Shown here piece by piece: positions 46,926 to 56,809 of a stretch of DNA of 64,000 nt. The notes under the pieces were generated by a model. It searched no databases. It was not told the origin of the DNA and saw only the letters and a list, made by a program, of their open reading frames with translations. The position numbers and the translations under genes are program-made. Source of the stretch: JABDKH01 sp963768565 (GTDB lineage Bacteria; Bacteroidota; Rhodothermia; Rhodothermales; JABDKH01); contig CAVYIO010000023.1 of the NCBI GenBank assembly GCA_963768565.1, forward strand, positions 1-64,000, in the 5' to 3' direction. Position 1 is the first letter of the stretch, and each line of letters begins with the position of its first letter.

Positions 46926-47908
46926 GAATTCCGGGCGCAAAGAAGGCCAGGCTCACCGGCCGCTGGATTCGCAGCCGGCTGACCGGAGGAGCAATTGTAC
47001 TGGGATATCACCGCGTTGCGGATCCCGATGATGATGTTTTTGACATCTGTGTTGCTCCCGATCGGTTTGAACGGCATCTGGAGACGCTGCAAAGACGCGC
47101 CAGGACAATCACGTTATCGCATGCCGTCGAGTCCGTCGCAGGAGGTAACCAGCCGGCACGATCTGTCGTGGTCACGTTTGATGACGGGTATGCCGAAATA
47201 GTTGATGTCGTCCGGCCGCTTCTGGAACGCTACGAAGTACCTGCGACCGTGTTCGTGCCGTCGGGTGCTTTCGGCAAAGAACTGTGGTGGGATCGTCTCG
47301 AGCGGCTGGTGTGCTTTCCAGAGGTCCTTCCATACCTGGAAGATCTCCCGATTCCGGGTTTTGACATGCCGGCCAACACGCGGAGGAAGCAGGACCTGAG
47401 CCGGGACACGTCCACCGGACGCGGTCACCTGGTGAAGTCACTGTACCAGGCCCTGCTAACAATGACGTCGGACGATCGCGATATGTGGTTGGGGAAGATC
47501 GAGCGATGGGCAGATGTGCCCGAGGGAGCCGTGCCAGCTGCTCGCGTCATATCCGAGTCGGAGTTGAAGGAGATCGCGGCCTGCGACCTGATAACCGTAG
47601 GGTCTCACTCGGTCTCTCATCCCATTCTCCCGGAGTTGTCGACCCGGGAACAAGAAATGGAGATCGCGCAGAGCAAACGGGACATAGAACGTGTGATCGG
47701 AAGCTCCGTCGAGTTATTCTCGTACCCGAACGGATTGTGGTCGTCCGGTACCGAACAGCTACTCGGCCCGGCGGGGTATTCGGCCGCTTGCGTAAGTCAT
47801 AACGATGTCTTTCGATCTCGCACGAGTAGATATCGTATCCCGCGGTTCTGGCCTGGCAATCGGACTGGCAAAACGTTCGAGCGATGGCTGAGCCACTGGT
47901 TGGCTTGA
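46922..47908 (+). CDS. Polysaccharide deacetylase family (NodB homology) protein
   Basis: A 328-residue protein starting at GTG 46922, in a GTGA overlap with the methyltransferase. The CE4 motifs are VTFDDGYAEIVDVVRPLLE (motif 1, with catalytic Asp and metal Asp) near residue 85 and LITVGSHSVSHPILPELS (motif 2, HxxxH pair) near residue 225. Others are VPATVFVPSGAF and LFSYPNGLWSSGTEQLLGPAGY. No signal peptide is evident, so it may act on a cytosolic lipid-linked amino sugar. In this locus it would remove N-acetyl groups from the growing glycan. The frame is intact. Confidence 0.88.
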   Translation: MRIPGAKKARLTGRWIRSRLTGGAIVLGYHRVADPDDDVFDICVAPDRFERHLETLQRRARTITLSHAVESVAGGNQPARSVVVTFDDGYAEIVDVVRPLLERYEVPATVFVPSGAFGKELWWDRLERLVCFPEVLPYLEDLPIPGFDMPANTRRKQDLSRDTSTGRGHLVKSLYQALLTMTSDDRDMWLGKIERWADVPEGAVPAARVISESELKEIAACDLITVGSHSVSHPILPELSTREQEMEIAQSKRDIERVIGSSVELFSYPNGLWSSGTEQLLGPAGYSAACVSHNDVFRSRTSRYRIPRFWPGNRTGKTFERWLSHWLA

Positions 47909-47945
47909 CACTCCGGTCACTCACCAGGTTTCAAGTTGTAGTTCC

Positions 47946-48878
47946 ATGCCGAATACGCTCGCGCACGTTGGAGTTCAAGGTCTGGTGTCGAGCCTGGCAT
48001 GGAAGGACGTGGACCTGAAGTGGGTCTACGTTGGCTGCGTAGTCCCGGACTTTCCATGGATACTCCAGAGAGCAGTGGTTGCGTTTGCGCCTGGCGTTGA
48101 CCCATTCACGCTCAGATATTATGTCGACTTTCAGGCGTCTCTTCTCGGCTGCCTCGTGTTATGCGGCGTGATCGCCGCATTTGCAGGATCGTACTGGAAG
48201 ACACTCTTGATCCTCGGTACGAATAGCGTTCTGCACCTCGTGCTTGATGCCAGTCAGATCAAATGGGCAAACGGCGTCCATTTTGTGGCGCCTGCTTCAT
48301 GGCACATGTCAAACTGGGGCTTCTTCTGGCCGGAGAGCATTCTCGGTGTAGTCCTGACGATTCTCGGTCTGGTGGTTCTCGGTGTGAACTGGCGGACAAG
48401 TTCGCGAACCCGGCCCGGACTTGTATGGCCGCGTGGCCGCCGGGCATTCGCAGTGCCGCTGCTTGGGCTTGCCTATCTGCTGCTGCCACTACTTTTTCTG
48501 GCTACGAATAGCCGGGGGGACAACCACTCGCTGGAGACCCTGTCGGATAGTGATCGTGTAGGTGAATACGTCGAGTTTGACCGCGCTCACGTTCTTCGGT
48601 GCGGGGATCAGTGGTGCATCGAGGGTCCGGGAGGTGAATACCTTGAAGCGAGAGAGTTAGTGATGTCCTCACCGTCGACTGTTTCCGTACGTGGCGTCTT
48701 CGTAGAGGACAACGTGGTTGTTGGTCACCGATCACCACGTGCATCTCAAATGGTATCGCGATGGGGCCTCGTATCTCGCACTTCTGTTGATATGCATGAC
48801 CTGGATACTATCCTGTTTTCTGCCTCGCGGCGAGGAAGGATCGTAGCGATTCGGCGAGCAGAGCTGTCGGCACGCTGA
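47946..48878 (+). CDS. YdjM-like membrane-bound metal-dependent hydrolase family protein
   Basis: A 310-residue membrane protein. It begins MPNTLAHVGVQGLVSSLAW, the typical start of the YdjM/DUF457 group, and shows SVLHLVLDASQIKWANG (His and Asp of the proposed metal site) near residue 98. Five or so hydrophobic segments follow, including FWPESILGVVLTILGLVVLG and VPLLGLAYLLLPLLFLAT. A soluble C-terminus of about 100 residues (from DNHSLETLSDSDRV) is beta-rich. Function in the locus is unknown; family members have been called membrane-bound hydrolases without tested substrate. It is the last forward gene and is convergent with the GT2 at 48911-49843. Confidence 0.7.
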   Translation: MPNTLAHVGVQGLVSSLAWKDVDLKWVYVGCVVPDFPWILQRAVVAFAPGVDPFTLRYYVDFQASLLGCLVLCGVIAAFAGSYWKTLLILGTNSVLHLVLDASQIKWANGVHFVAPASWHMSNWGFFWPESILGVVLTILGLVVLGVNWRTSSRTRPGLVWPRGRRAFAVPLLGLAYLLLPLLFLATNSRGDNHSLETLSDSDRVGEYVEFDRAHVLRCGDQWCIEGPGGEYLEARELVMSSPSTVSVRGVFVEDNVVVGHRSPRASQMVSRWGLVSRTSVDMHDLDTILFSASRRGRIVAIRRAELSAR

Positions 48879-48910
48879 ACGTCGTATCCATCCGAAGGCG
48901 AATTGCTGGT

Positions 48911-49843
48911 TCAGCCTCGACGAAAGTCGAAAATTCCCTTCACCAGGCCGGGCAGAACGGAGAAATTGCCACGCATGGCCTCACGCGAAACCGTACGCAC
49001 GAACAACCACGGCGCGGTGAGAGTGAAGAACACAGCGACTTTCCACCGCGGCGCATGTCGCTTCATGAACAGGAGCCAGTGTCGCATCTTGGTTCGCGCG
49101 TAGACGGCGTCGTAGTCGGCGCCAAACGTGTGCGATACCTCGTGATAGGCGACTGCATCCGGCACAAAGAGGGCCTGGTATCCAGCCCCGCCAAGTCGCA
49201 GCGAAAAGTCCAGATCCTCGGGTCCGAACGGGTTGAAGATGGTGTCGAATCCTCCCAGACTCTGGAATAACTCTGCGCGAACCATCATCGCTCCACCACA
49301 GGCTACGCACGGTCTACGCTGGTCGTACTGTCCGCGGTCAACCTCTCCGAAGCCTACAGGTCTGGTCCTTCCTAGAATGAAGCTGATGTCGCAGCCTCCA
49401 CCGTCATTGAGTCGCTCGGGGTCCTTCGCAAGACGCAGCTTGGCCTGCGTCTGTCCAACGCGATCATCGGCGTGTAGAGGAGTCAAGAAGCGCCTTCACG
49501 AACCCGGCTCAACGACCATATCGTTGTCGAGAAACAGAAGATGGGTCGGATCCAGTTTCTCGAACGCCAGACGGGCGGCGGCATTTCTTCCGCCGGCCAC
49601 ACCGAGGTTGTCCGCACTCTCGTGGAGCAACAGTCCCGGAAACGCTGCGGCTACCGCTTCGGCCGTGCCGTCTGCAGATCCGTTATCCCATAGCAGGATG
49701 TCGAACGGCTGGCCTTCCTCTTCCTGCAGGCTGTCCAGACACCTCAATGTCATGTCCCGCTGGTTGTACGTGAGAATCACAACCGCGACACGCTCAAGCC
49801 CTGATCCGACAGGGAGATGTTGACTGGCTGGGCCGACTTGCAT
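48911..49843 (-). CDS. GT2 family glycosyltransferase with disrupted middle
   Basis: From ATG 49843 the N-terminal half is a GT2 domain: VAVVILTYNQRDM, ILLWDNGSADGT, RNAAARLAFEKLDPTHLLFLDNDMVVEPG. A TGA then appears in frame at about 49497. A missing base near 49500 and an extra base near 49488 restore EPGFVKALL and TPLHADDRVGQTQAKL, showing the stop is caused by two small indels. The second half includes CVACGGAMMVRAELFQSLGGFDTIFNPFGPEDLDFSLRLGGAGYQALFVPDAVAYHE. The rejoined protein has about 310 residues. Last gene of the long reverse operon, convergent with the YdjM-like gene. Confidence 0.78.
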
Positions 49844-49851
49844 CGAAGCTT

Positions 49852-51592
49852 TTACTCGGGCTCTTTATCGAAAGAAATAGATGTAGTAGTTCGACTCACC
49901 CACACGTCGCCAGCCGGTGGTGTTAGCACGGTATGGCACGCTTTCGGCGACGACTGCCCGGACTCCCGTTCGACCAAAGGCACCGAGTGCCCCTCGGTAC
50001 GCCCGGATTCGTCGCCGTACCAGAATATGTCAGCGGCCGTATCGGGCATTTCCGCGACGATCTTCATCCTGCCCAGCCTTGCCCAGTACGAGTCGAACGC
50101 ATATCCGATCACGCCCACATGATCACCGGCAGCGACTCCGAGTTCCTGAAGCACTTCCGCCGGTTCGCCCGGCCAGTCGGGTCGTTTCGAAGATGTCTGC
50201 TCGGCGCTGTGTGGCGCCGCAAGAGCAATTACGCCATCAAGATTGAAGATGCCGATCTGGATCACAAGGAACACGGCCATGAGGGCCGCCACCACACCCG
50301 CCAACCTCCGGTGGGAATCCTTGACGACGAGATTTGCGAGCAGGTCTCCAAAGAACAGAACGACAAAGACCGCAATGTATCGACCCTCGACCAGGACGAG
50401 TGCGTACAGAGCAAATGCCGCCAGGGCCGGCAGTAGAAGTGTCCGTCTCCGGACCTCTTCCCACCAGTCGTCGATCGTGCCTGCACCCACGATGCAGAGC
50501 AAAACAATGCCGAACGTTATTGCCCCCAGGTCCATGAAGAACAGTCTGGCGTAGAACAGCCCACTGGCTGCGACCGCCATCAGTTGTCTACCGGGTTGAA
50601 GCTGGACGATTGCCCCCCGGTACCAGTAGGATGGATCAAACGAAATGGGATACGTACCTGCAATGGGCTCCGCGAACTCATAGATCGGTGGCCGGTCGTG
50701 AATCAGTCTCGAGCCGTGTTCAGGTTGGCCGAATCCTTCGTCCGACCCCTGCCAGTGAGGGTATGAGATTCCGTTGACGTGCCGCAGGAACGTTAAGCGA
50801 CCAGCGTCACCCGTAGTAAAGTGTCCGGTCGACAATGAAATCGCGGCTATGAAGGGAGCGGCGACGACAAGCATGACGCCAAGTGCTGCTGCCGTTCGAA
50901 CGATTCGGCGTTGCCGCCCGGCCGACAGAAACGCTGCGAATATGAACGCAAGAGATAGGGGCAACATGACGGACTTCGTCAGATAGGATACTCCCATCAA
51001 CAAACCGACTCCGACAAACGCGGCCCAGGAATCCTTTCCGCTGCGAATCCGAAGGATGAGGCCGGATGCGAGATAGACCCACACGGTCATCAGCATGTCA
51101 GGAGTCACCGACCAGAGTTCTATAAGCCCGAGGGACGTGTAGATAAACAGACCATATCCGATCATCGGCCATGCCCAGTCCGGCAGGCCGGAGCGGAACT
51201 CCCGGTTTTCTGCCGAGACGGCTGCGGCGATGGGTCATCAATTGGCGCCAGAAGAATTCGAAACTCAACAGCGCGACCAGATAGATCGCCAGATTAGCGA
51301 ACTGCACTGCGGCGAATTCCCATCGAGCCGACGGTTCGAAGATGTACAAGACCGACCCGAGGATCCACGAGTACATGGGACTCCAGACCGAATTCACGGC
51401 CGCCCCCCAGTCGCCGCGCAGGTAAAGATCTCCGATGTCGAGATAGCTTATGCCATCTGCATTCATGGAGAAACGACGGACAGCCGCGGTCGTGTGAAGC
51501 ACACCAAGGCCCACTGCCGCGAGTCGGCACACGACCAGTACCCAACGCTCCCAGGAACTCGCAATCTGTCCGCTGTCTGTCGAGGTGATCAT
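49852..51592 (-). CDS. GT39-like membrane glycosyltransferase (one frame break)
   Basis: A protein of about 579 residues with ten or more helices. The start at 51592 overlaps the previous gene's stop. The N-terminal loop MNADGISYLDIGDLYLRGDWG has the Asp-containing pattern (ADGISY.DI) of GT-C/PMT-type transferases, followed by WSPMYSWILGSVLY. One extra base near 51228 separates WRQLMTH from AAAVSAENREF; the long second part carries RIRSGKDSWAAFVGVGLLMGVSYLTKS and a periplasmic region with NGISYPHWQGSDEGFGQPEHGSRLIHDRPP. It probably transfers a sugar from polyprenyl phosphate outside the cytosol. It could alternatively be the locus's polymerase; I rate transferase as more likely. Confidence 0.75.
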
Positions 51593-52848
51593 TTTTCTCT
51601 GCGGATCGTCTCCGTTGCGTGTCCCACGGGTTGACCAGAACTCGCAAGTGTTTCGATAAGGCTGCTGTACAGGTCTGCCACTCGGACGGAGGAGAATCGT
51701 TCTCGTGCCGTTCGGCAGGCTGTCGCACCAAGCTGATGTCGGAGGTCGGGATCACCCAGGAGCTTTCGAATCCCGGCCAGGAGTTCGTCGCCATCCGCCG
51801 GCTTGATCATCAGGCCGTCCTCCATGTGTCTCACGATGTCGCGAACGCCCCCGACTGGAAGTCGTAATTACCGGTAGTCCGCACGCCATCGCCTCGACAA
51901 GCGAAAGTCCGAAAGCCTCACTCTCTGTCGGAAAGACAAACAGGTCGGATGCCTGCAGATACTCCTCGACGTTCTGGACCGCTCCGGAAAAACTCACGTG
52001 ATTCTGCAAACCATGATCAGCGACGTAGGATCGGAGCTCGTCTTCGCAGTTGTGCATGTCCAATCCTCCCGAGCCAACGAGCAAAAGCTTCGCCTTTGGG
52101 AATTCAATAACTACTTCCCTCCAGACTCGCAGCAGCAACGCAAGTCCTTTGTACGATACGAGCCTGCCAGTATAGACGCCAATCTTTGCGTGTAGGTCAA
52201 GTCCGAGTCGGTCACGAAGGCTCGCCTTCGCCAGATCGCTCACAGGTGTGAATCTTGTGGTGTCCACACCGTTTGGGATTTCGTTAATCATCCCGGGTCG
52301 AATGCCCGCTTCCAATAGTTCAAGTCGTACAGCCGATGAGATGGATATCATGCCGTCGGCACGTCGCAAGATTCGGTTTCGAGTATTGATGAACAATCTG
52401 AACGCCTGGTTTTTTGTCGAGAGTCTCACAGTTCCCAGCCCGCGTCGAAAGAACTCTCCAGACATCTCACCGAGGCTATCGGCCTTGAGCAGGATCTTCT
52501 TTCCCAGGAGACTTCCGATGGCGACCGCCGTAATTCCAATGATGCGATACCCTGACACGAGGATAACGTCGTATTGATCGCGAAGTCTGATGAGCGCCGG
52601 GATTACGGTGAGCAGAAGTCCCCACTTCTTCCGGCGCCCGGTACCGGAGGGAATGACTCGAAACACCGAGAGTTCGCCAACTTGTCTTCAGTCGCAAGCG
52701 TAGCATCCGAGCGTCTGGTGAGGACGATAACGGAGTGTCCCCTTTCTGCAAGGTTGTTGCCCAGATCCAGCGCCTGCGTTTCCCCTCCGCCAACAACCGG
52801 GAAGAACGTTTCTGTCAGGATGCAGATACGCGCTCTGGACTGCGTCAA
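51589..52848 (-). CDS. GT4 family glycosyltransferase (two frame breaks)
   Basis: A TTG at 52848 with AGGAGG six bases upstream gives MTQSRARICILTETFFPVVGGGETQALDLG, the GT4 donor-fold start; no ATG serves. A missing base near 52680 splits ATEDK from VGELSVFRVIPSGTG. The GT-B body continues with VILVSGYRIIGITAVAIGS, EIPNGVDTTRFTP, YKGLALLLRVWREV and the nucleotide-sugar motif FVFPTESEAFGLSLVEAMACGLPVI (ExFGxxxxEA). A second break (one extra base near 51856) precedes GVRDIVRHMEDGLMIKPADGDEL. The rejoined protein has about 419 residues. Between the DUF2304 gene and the GT39-like gene in the reverse operon. Confidence 0.82.
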
Positions 52849-52854
52849 TACATG

Positions 52855-52860
52855 CCTCCT
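52855..52860 (-). promoter_or_regulatory. Strong ribosome binding site selecting a TTG start
   Basis: AGGAGG on the reverse strand, six bases before TTG at 52848. It decides the start of the GT4 gene in a region without a suitable ATG. Confidence 0.7.
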
Positions 52861-52902
52861 GCACACCACCTCTGTGCACAACAGGCTACGGCCGATCCGC
52901 GC

Positions 52903-53274
52903 CTACTCATCTTCAGCTCCCTCGTCGGTCATATGATCTGATCGATCGTCCACTCGATCTATCGACAGCATCTGTACCAACTCGATCTGTCGTGCTGACA
53001 GGTGAGACAGTCTCACACTCATAAATATCAGTACCAGGAAGATGAACAGAAAAGCTAAGAGACTGAGCGCGGAGGCTGGATACTCGGCACCGACGAGCCG
53101 TGGTAAGAGATCCAGAAGTGATGGCACTGAAACGATCACCATAGCGGCGAGCGTCGCGGCGATCCAGGTCAGGCTGTATCCTACATTGAGCCTGTGAGTG
53201 CGCAGCAAGTTGATCATCAATACGATCAACGCCAGTCCTACCAGGTCGACGAAGAGTATTCCCTGCAAGCTCAT
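52903..53274 (-). CDS. DUF2304 membrane protein
   Basis: A 123-residue inner-membrane protein with three helices (ILFVDLVGLALIVLMINLL, YSLTWIAATLAAMVIVSVPSLLDLL, ALSLLAFLFIFLVLIFMSVRLSHLSARQIELVQ) and a hydrophilic C-terminus. The SVRLSHLSARQIELVQ-like end after the last helix is the DUF2304 hallmark. Family members are regularly encoded right after a GtrB/DPM-like GT2, as here: it overlaps that gene by four bases. They may form a membrane platform for the transferase. Function unproven. Confidence 0.85.
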   Translation of the reverse strand: MSLQGILFVDLVGLALIVLMINLLRTHRLNVGYSLTWIAATLAAMVIVSVPSLLDLLPRLVGAEYPASALSLLAFLFIFLVLIFMSVRLSHLSARQIELVQMLSIDRVDDRSDHMTDEGAEDE

Positions 53275-53981
53275 TGTTGTTTCCGGTTGAGGAGGGCGTC
53301 AGTGATGGCAGCGATGGTCAGAACTAACGTCTTGATCGGATACTGGATAGCGTTCCAGAAGGTATGCATCGACCGGCCGTGCAGTCTTTCTTTCACAACG
53401 ACGGGATGTTCGACAATCTTGAAACCAAGAATGCTGAGTCGCACAATCGTCTCAATATGGAAGTCGAGGAAGATACCGTCGCTCATTGCTTCGCAGGCTC
53501 GAGCGGTGAGAACCTTGAAGCCGGATGTTGTATCAAAAATTCTGTGCCCGATCAAGAAATGCGTCAAGCCGGAGAACAGAACCTGTCCTACACGACGTTC
53601 CAACGGGCCCTGATACGATTTCCCGAGGTAACGAGAACCTATTACTACGTCCGCACCGGTCTCCTTCTGCGCCTGCAGAAGCGCCGGGACGTCTTCGGGC
53701 CGGTGCTGTCCATCGCCATCAATGCAGACGACCAGATCATATCCCTTTTCGATGGCGTACTTGAGGCCGGTCTGCAGAGCCAGGCCGTAGCCAATGTTGA
53801 AGGGGAGATTCAATTGCATCTCACCCATTTCCTCGACTTTCCGCTGCGTCGAATCTGTGGAGCCGTCCTGAACGACCAGTCGGTCAAGGGTCGGAGCATG
53901 CGTCCGCAGTCCGATGATTACATCAGAGATGGTGTCCTGCTCATTTCGAGCGGGTATGATGATGAGACATCGCTGCGTCAT
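53271..53981 (-). CDS. GT2 family polyprenyl-phosphate-type glycosyltransferase
   Basis: A 236-residue cytosolic GT2 enzyme. The ATG at 53981 lies inside the preceding formyltransferase stop (ATGA). Motifs are CLIIIPARNEQDTI, VVQDGSTDSTQ (the usual VDDGS with Gln in first place), NIGYGLALQTGLKYAIEKGYDLVVCIDGDGQH (DxD), DVVIGSRYL and a C-terminal IFLDFHIETIVRLSILGFKIVEHPVVVKERLHGRS. It is followed by a DUF2304 partner. An apparent longer open frame that fuses it to the formyltransferase is produced by a frame error at about 54137 and should not be read as a natural fusion. Confidence 0.88.
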   Translation of the reverse strand: MTQRCLIIIPARNEQDTISDVIIGLRTHAPTLDRLVVQDGSTDSTQRKVEEMGEMQLNLPFNIGYGLALQTGLKYAIEKGYDLVVCIDGDGQHRPEDVPALLQAQKETGADVVIGSRYLGKSYQGPLERRVGQVLFSGLTHFLIGHRIFDTTSGFKVLTARACEAMSDGIFLDFHIETIVRLSILGFKIVEHPVVVKERLHGRSMHTFWNAIQYPIKTLVLTIAAITDALLNRKQQ

Positions 53982-54752
53982 TTTGACCCCGGGCGGTACC
54001 GCTGCCAGATGAACTTCAGAATATCGCGCGCTCCGGGGTCGCGATAAAGCTTGCCCCTCGGCCCGTCCCACGCCGAAGGAATCAGCTCGCCACGCACATA
54101 TCCGAGTATTGCCGTTATGTAGAGGTCCAGATCCGCGCTGTTCGAGGTCGATCCAGACCGCTCTCAAGGACCGGCCACGCGCGTCCACGTGGTCTTCCGC
54201 AACGATGGTTCCGGTGTCGAGTCCGGCGTTGATCTTCTGAATGGTTACGCCTGCCGTTGGATCTCCATTGTAGAGTGCCCAGAACGTGGTCTTCTTGCCT
54301 CTATACTCAGGCATTCTGCCGTGGTGAATACCCAGTGTTCCGAGCCGTGGGATCTCAAACAGTTCCGGCCGCAAGATCGGACTGCCGTACACCAGCCCGA
54401 CATCCGGCGACTGTGCGCGCATGTTCTCAACGACGCCTTCGGCATGTATGTCAGGTACGTAATGGATGCGCCCCTGGACCGAGCGGATGCACGCTCGAAT
54501 TCGGGCTGATTGTTTGGGATGGGTCAGCCAGTCGACTACAGCGCCGGCAGCCGTGAGAGCCAGGACGGGACCGGCAAGAATCCCGCGACGTCGCCAGGCG
54601 TCTCGAACGATTCCTCCCAGGCCTGATTCCTTTGTCTCACAATAAACGGCCAGCAATTGAATGTCCGGGTGATTCTCGAGTCGGCAGACAAATCTCCGAA
54701 CACTGGCTCGCAGCGTTGGTCCACTGGAAAAAACGACAACGGTTACGGACAA
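53978..54752 (-). CDS. Formyltransferase-fold protein, likely sugar N-formyltransferase (one frame break)
   Basis: A TTG at 54752 (AGGG eight bases upstream) gives MSVTVVVFSSGPT. The N-terminal Rossmann-like domain includes DVGLVYGSPILRPELFEIPRLG; the catalytic segment reads GIHHGRMPEYRGKKTTFWALYNGDPTAGVT then GLDTGTIV. The usual catalytic triad is Asn-His-Asp; here the Asn position of NxH is Gly, while His and the Asp of GLDTG are kept. One extra base near 54137 splits the C-terminal part (DLEQ / ADLDLYITAILGYVRGELIPSAW...), which ends with TGA at 53978. Rejoined length is about 257 residues. It overlaps the GT2 by four bases and follows a PIG-L deacetylase, so it probably formylates a de-acetylated sugar amine. 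Confidence 0.75.
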
Positions 54753-54760
54753 CGTCAGCC

Positions 54761-55624
54761 CTATGTATGATTCGCTCTGGTGATCAACGTGACAAACGCG
54801 GTGAAACGATCTTTTTGTTTCTTGAGAACGGGTTCGATGCGGTGAACAAGCGGTATCCATCGACGACCCCGCTCGAAGATGAGCGAGCCCGGGAAATCCT
54901 CATGATGAACCAGAAACATCTCGGGTAATCGAGAAACCTCTTCAAGTCTCTCCGGCGGTAGAATCGCTCGCGTTTGCCATTCTTCGCGCACCGTTGTCTG
55001 GCTTTCGTAGCATCGCAAGGCTCTGAGTTTGAGCTGGCTCTGTTCTGAGGTGTCCACAGTGGCAAGACAACCGGTCCGAATCCGATTGCGGACATCACCT
55101 CCGGAAACGAGGCGCCATTTGTAGTAGACAAAATATTCGACGATTCTGGGTGCGTCGGTCGTAATCCCGGAGGCTGCAATCGCTGCAGCGTACGTGGCAA
55201 GATGGTCCGGGTGTCTATCGTATCGGAACGGAACGAACACGAATGCCGGCTCAGTGCTTTGCAGAATCTCCGCCAGCCGATCGACAAGGCTGTCTACGTG
55301 TGCACTGAGCTCGCCGTCCGGATAATCAAGGAAGTAGATATTGTCTTTCGGTACTCCGAGAGTGGACAATGCGTTTTCCGCTTCGCGCTTTCGCACTGTC
55401 GGAAGCGAGGCTGAGGGCGACCCTTGCCAGCGGAAAGTGGGTGCTGGCGACATTGCTCCGTCGGTCACAAAGACAACGAGTATTCGTGACTTGTCCGAAA
55501 GCGCCGCGATCGTGCCCCCGCATGCGAGGGTTTCGTCGTCCATGTGCGGCGCAAGGATGACAATCGTTCCCGGGAATAGGTCGTCCGGAACAGAAAACTC
55601 TGGACTGTCTGCGGATGCTGTCAT
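54761..55624 (-). CDS. PIG-L/LmbE family deacetylase
   Basis: A 287-residue zinc-dependent N-deacetylase, usually acting on GlcNAc or GlcNAc-containing small molecules. The zinc motif reads ILAPHMDDETLACGGTI near residue 30 (PHxDDE, with Met in place of the common Pro), and the second metal His is in FRYDRHPDHLATYAAAIAA near residue 130. The frame is intact. Start at ATG 55624 overlaps the upstream GT4 stop by four bases, and the formyltransferase begins eight bases after its stop. No signal peptide. Together with the formyltransferase it would exchange N-acetyl for N-formyl. Confidence 0.87.
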   Translation of the reverse strand: MTASADSPEFSVPDDLFPGTIVILAPHMDDETLACGGTIAALSDKSRILVVFVTDGAMSPAPTFRWQGSPSASLPTVRKREAENALSTLGVPKDNIYFLDYPDGELSAHVDSLVDRLAEILQSTEPAFVFVPFRYDRHPDHLATYAAAIAASGITTDAPRIVEYFVYYKWRLVSGGDVRNRIRTGCLATVDTSEQSQLKLRALRCYESQTTVREEWQTRAILPPERLEEVSRLPEMFLVHHEDFPGSLIFERGRRWIPLVHRIEPVLKKQKDRFTAFVTLITRANHT

Positions 55625-56730
55625 CTACAGTTCTCCAGAACATCCAGAGTCTCGCTGGCGCACTTTTCCCAGGAATACATCTTCGATCGTTCGAGACCCT
55701 TTTGCCCCAGACTGGTCCTCACATCTTCGTTCTGCAAGACATGGTCGAGGGCTGCCGCGATCGCCGAATGCTCCCGAGGATCGACGAGTACGGCTCCCTC
55801 GCCCGCAATCTCTTTCAGACCGTTGCCCGTCGATGTAATAAGGGGAGTGCCACAGGCCATGGCTTCGGTCACCGGAATCGGAAACGCCTCCATGTTCGAA
55901 GGATAGAGGAACACGCTGGCAAGCGAGTAGACCGCCGGGAGATCTTCCTGAGCGATATATCCCGGGAAAAGCACATCTTTGCCAAAGCCGTCTGAGGGCA
56001 GATGGTAGTCGTCACGGAACTTGTCACAGTTCTTTCCACCAACCACGAGTTTGTGATCTGTCGTGCCATGAACGGCTTCGTATGCCGCGAATATGCCGTC
56101 GATATTCTTTCGATCACCGCCCGGATATTTTGAAAGCGTGAACACAAACTGCTCAGGCAATCCATAGCGCTTTCTGACGCTATCGAGAATTGCCGTGTCC
56201 TCCACACGGGAAAAATGCTTCCCCGGGGCCAGGTACACCGTCTTGACTTTTCCTTCCGGGAGGCGAAACAGACGAGTGAAGATGTCTGTCGTCACATTGG
56301 ATACCGAGAGAATTGCTTTAGCTCTTCGGCAGTAGAGAGGCATCACCAGCCGGAGATATCGGACGTCCATCGCGCCCCAGTATTTCTGGTGCTCGGGTAT
56401 GAACCAGCCGGCACCATGAAGCACCATCACGGATGGGCAGGGCGCCAGTAGCGGTACCGTAAACTTGGGATGGAACAGGACATCGATGCGATCTCTGCGA
56501 CAGGCGAGTGGCACCGAAATTTGGTCCCAGACTGCTTTGTTGGTCGTCTTTAGCGGCCGCTCCTCGACGTTGGAATAATGCGCAAAGGTCCCGACATGGG
56601 ATCGTCCCAGATAGTAGAGAACGTACTCGTTCTCGCGATCTCGTGCCAGCAGTTCTTCGGTGATGTACTTGGCGTAGACCCCAACGCCGCCGCGCTCGTG
56701 CAGAGTCCGAAGCATTATTCCGATTCTCAT
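55621..56730 (-). CDS. GT4 family glycosyltransferase
   Basis: A 369-residue GT-B enzyme. The N-terminal domain begins MRIGIMLRTLHERGGVGVYAKY with the Gly-rich acceptor loop, and shows VMVLHGAGWFIPEHQKYW. The C-terminal donor domain carries FVFTLSKYPGGDRKNIDGIFAAYE, VVGGKNCDKFRDDYH, FPGYIAQEDLPAVYSLASVFLYPSNMEAFPIPVTEAMACGTPLITS (the E(x7)E nucleotide-sugar motif) and GEGAVLVDPREH. Frame intact. It overlaps the PIG-L gene start by four bases and follows the acetyltransferase by 79 bases. Donor sugar unknown, likely a hexose such as mannose. Confidence 0.9.
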   Translation of the reverse strand: MRIGIMLRTLHERGGVGVYAKYITEELLARDRENEYVLYYLGRSHVGTFAHYSNVEERPLKTTNKAVWDQISVPLACRRDRIDVLFHPKFTVPLLAPCPSVMVLHGAGWFIPEHQKYWGAMDVRYLRLVMPLYCRRAKAILSVSNVTTDIFTRLFRLPEGKVKTVYLAPGKHFSRVEDTAILDSVRKRYGLPEQFVFTLSKYPGGDRKNIDGIFAAYEAVHGTTDHKLVVGGKNCDKFRDDYHLPSDGFGKDVLFPGYIAQEDLPAVYSLASVFLYPSNMEAFPIPVTEAMACGTPLITSTGNGLKEIAGEGAVLVDPREHSAIAAALDHVLQNEDVRTSLGQKGLERSKMYSWEKCASETLDVLENCR

Positions 56731-56809
56731 TCCCGAACCCTCACTTTTCGTCGCAACGCCATCTAGTTATTGCCAGTCGTTGCTTCGACACTCATCGTCC
56801 GAATGCGAT

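Noticed and set aside
53271..54860. Apparent natural fusion of a formyltransferase and a GT2 enzyme
   Set aside because: A single extra base near 54137 creates it. In the corrected frame the formyltransferase ends in an ATGA overlap with the GT2 start, a normal two-gene arrangement.
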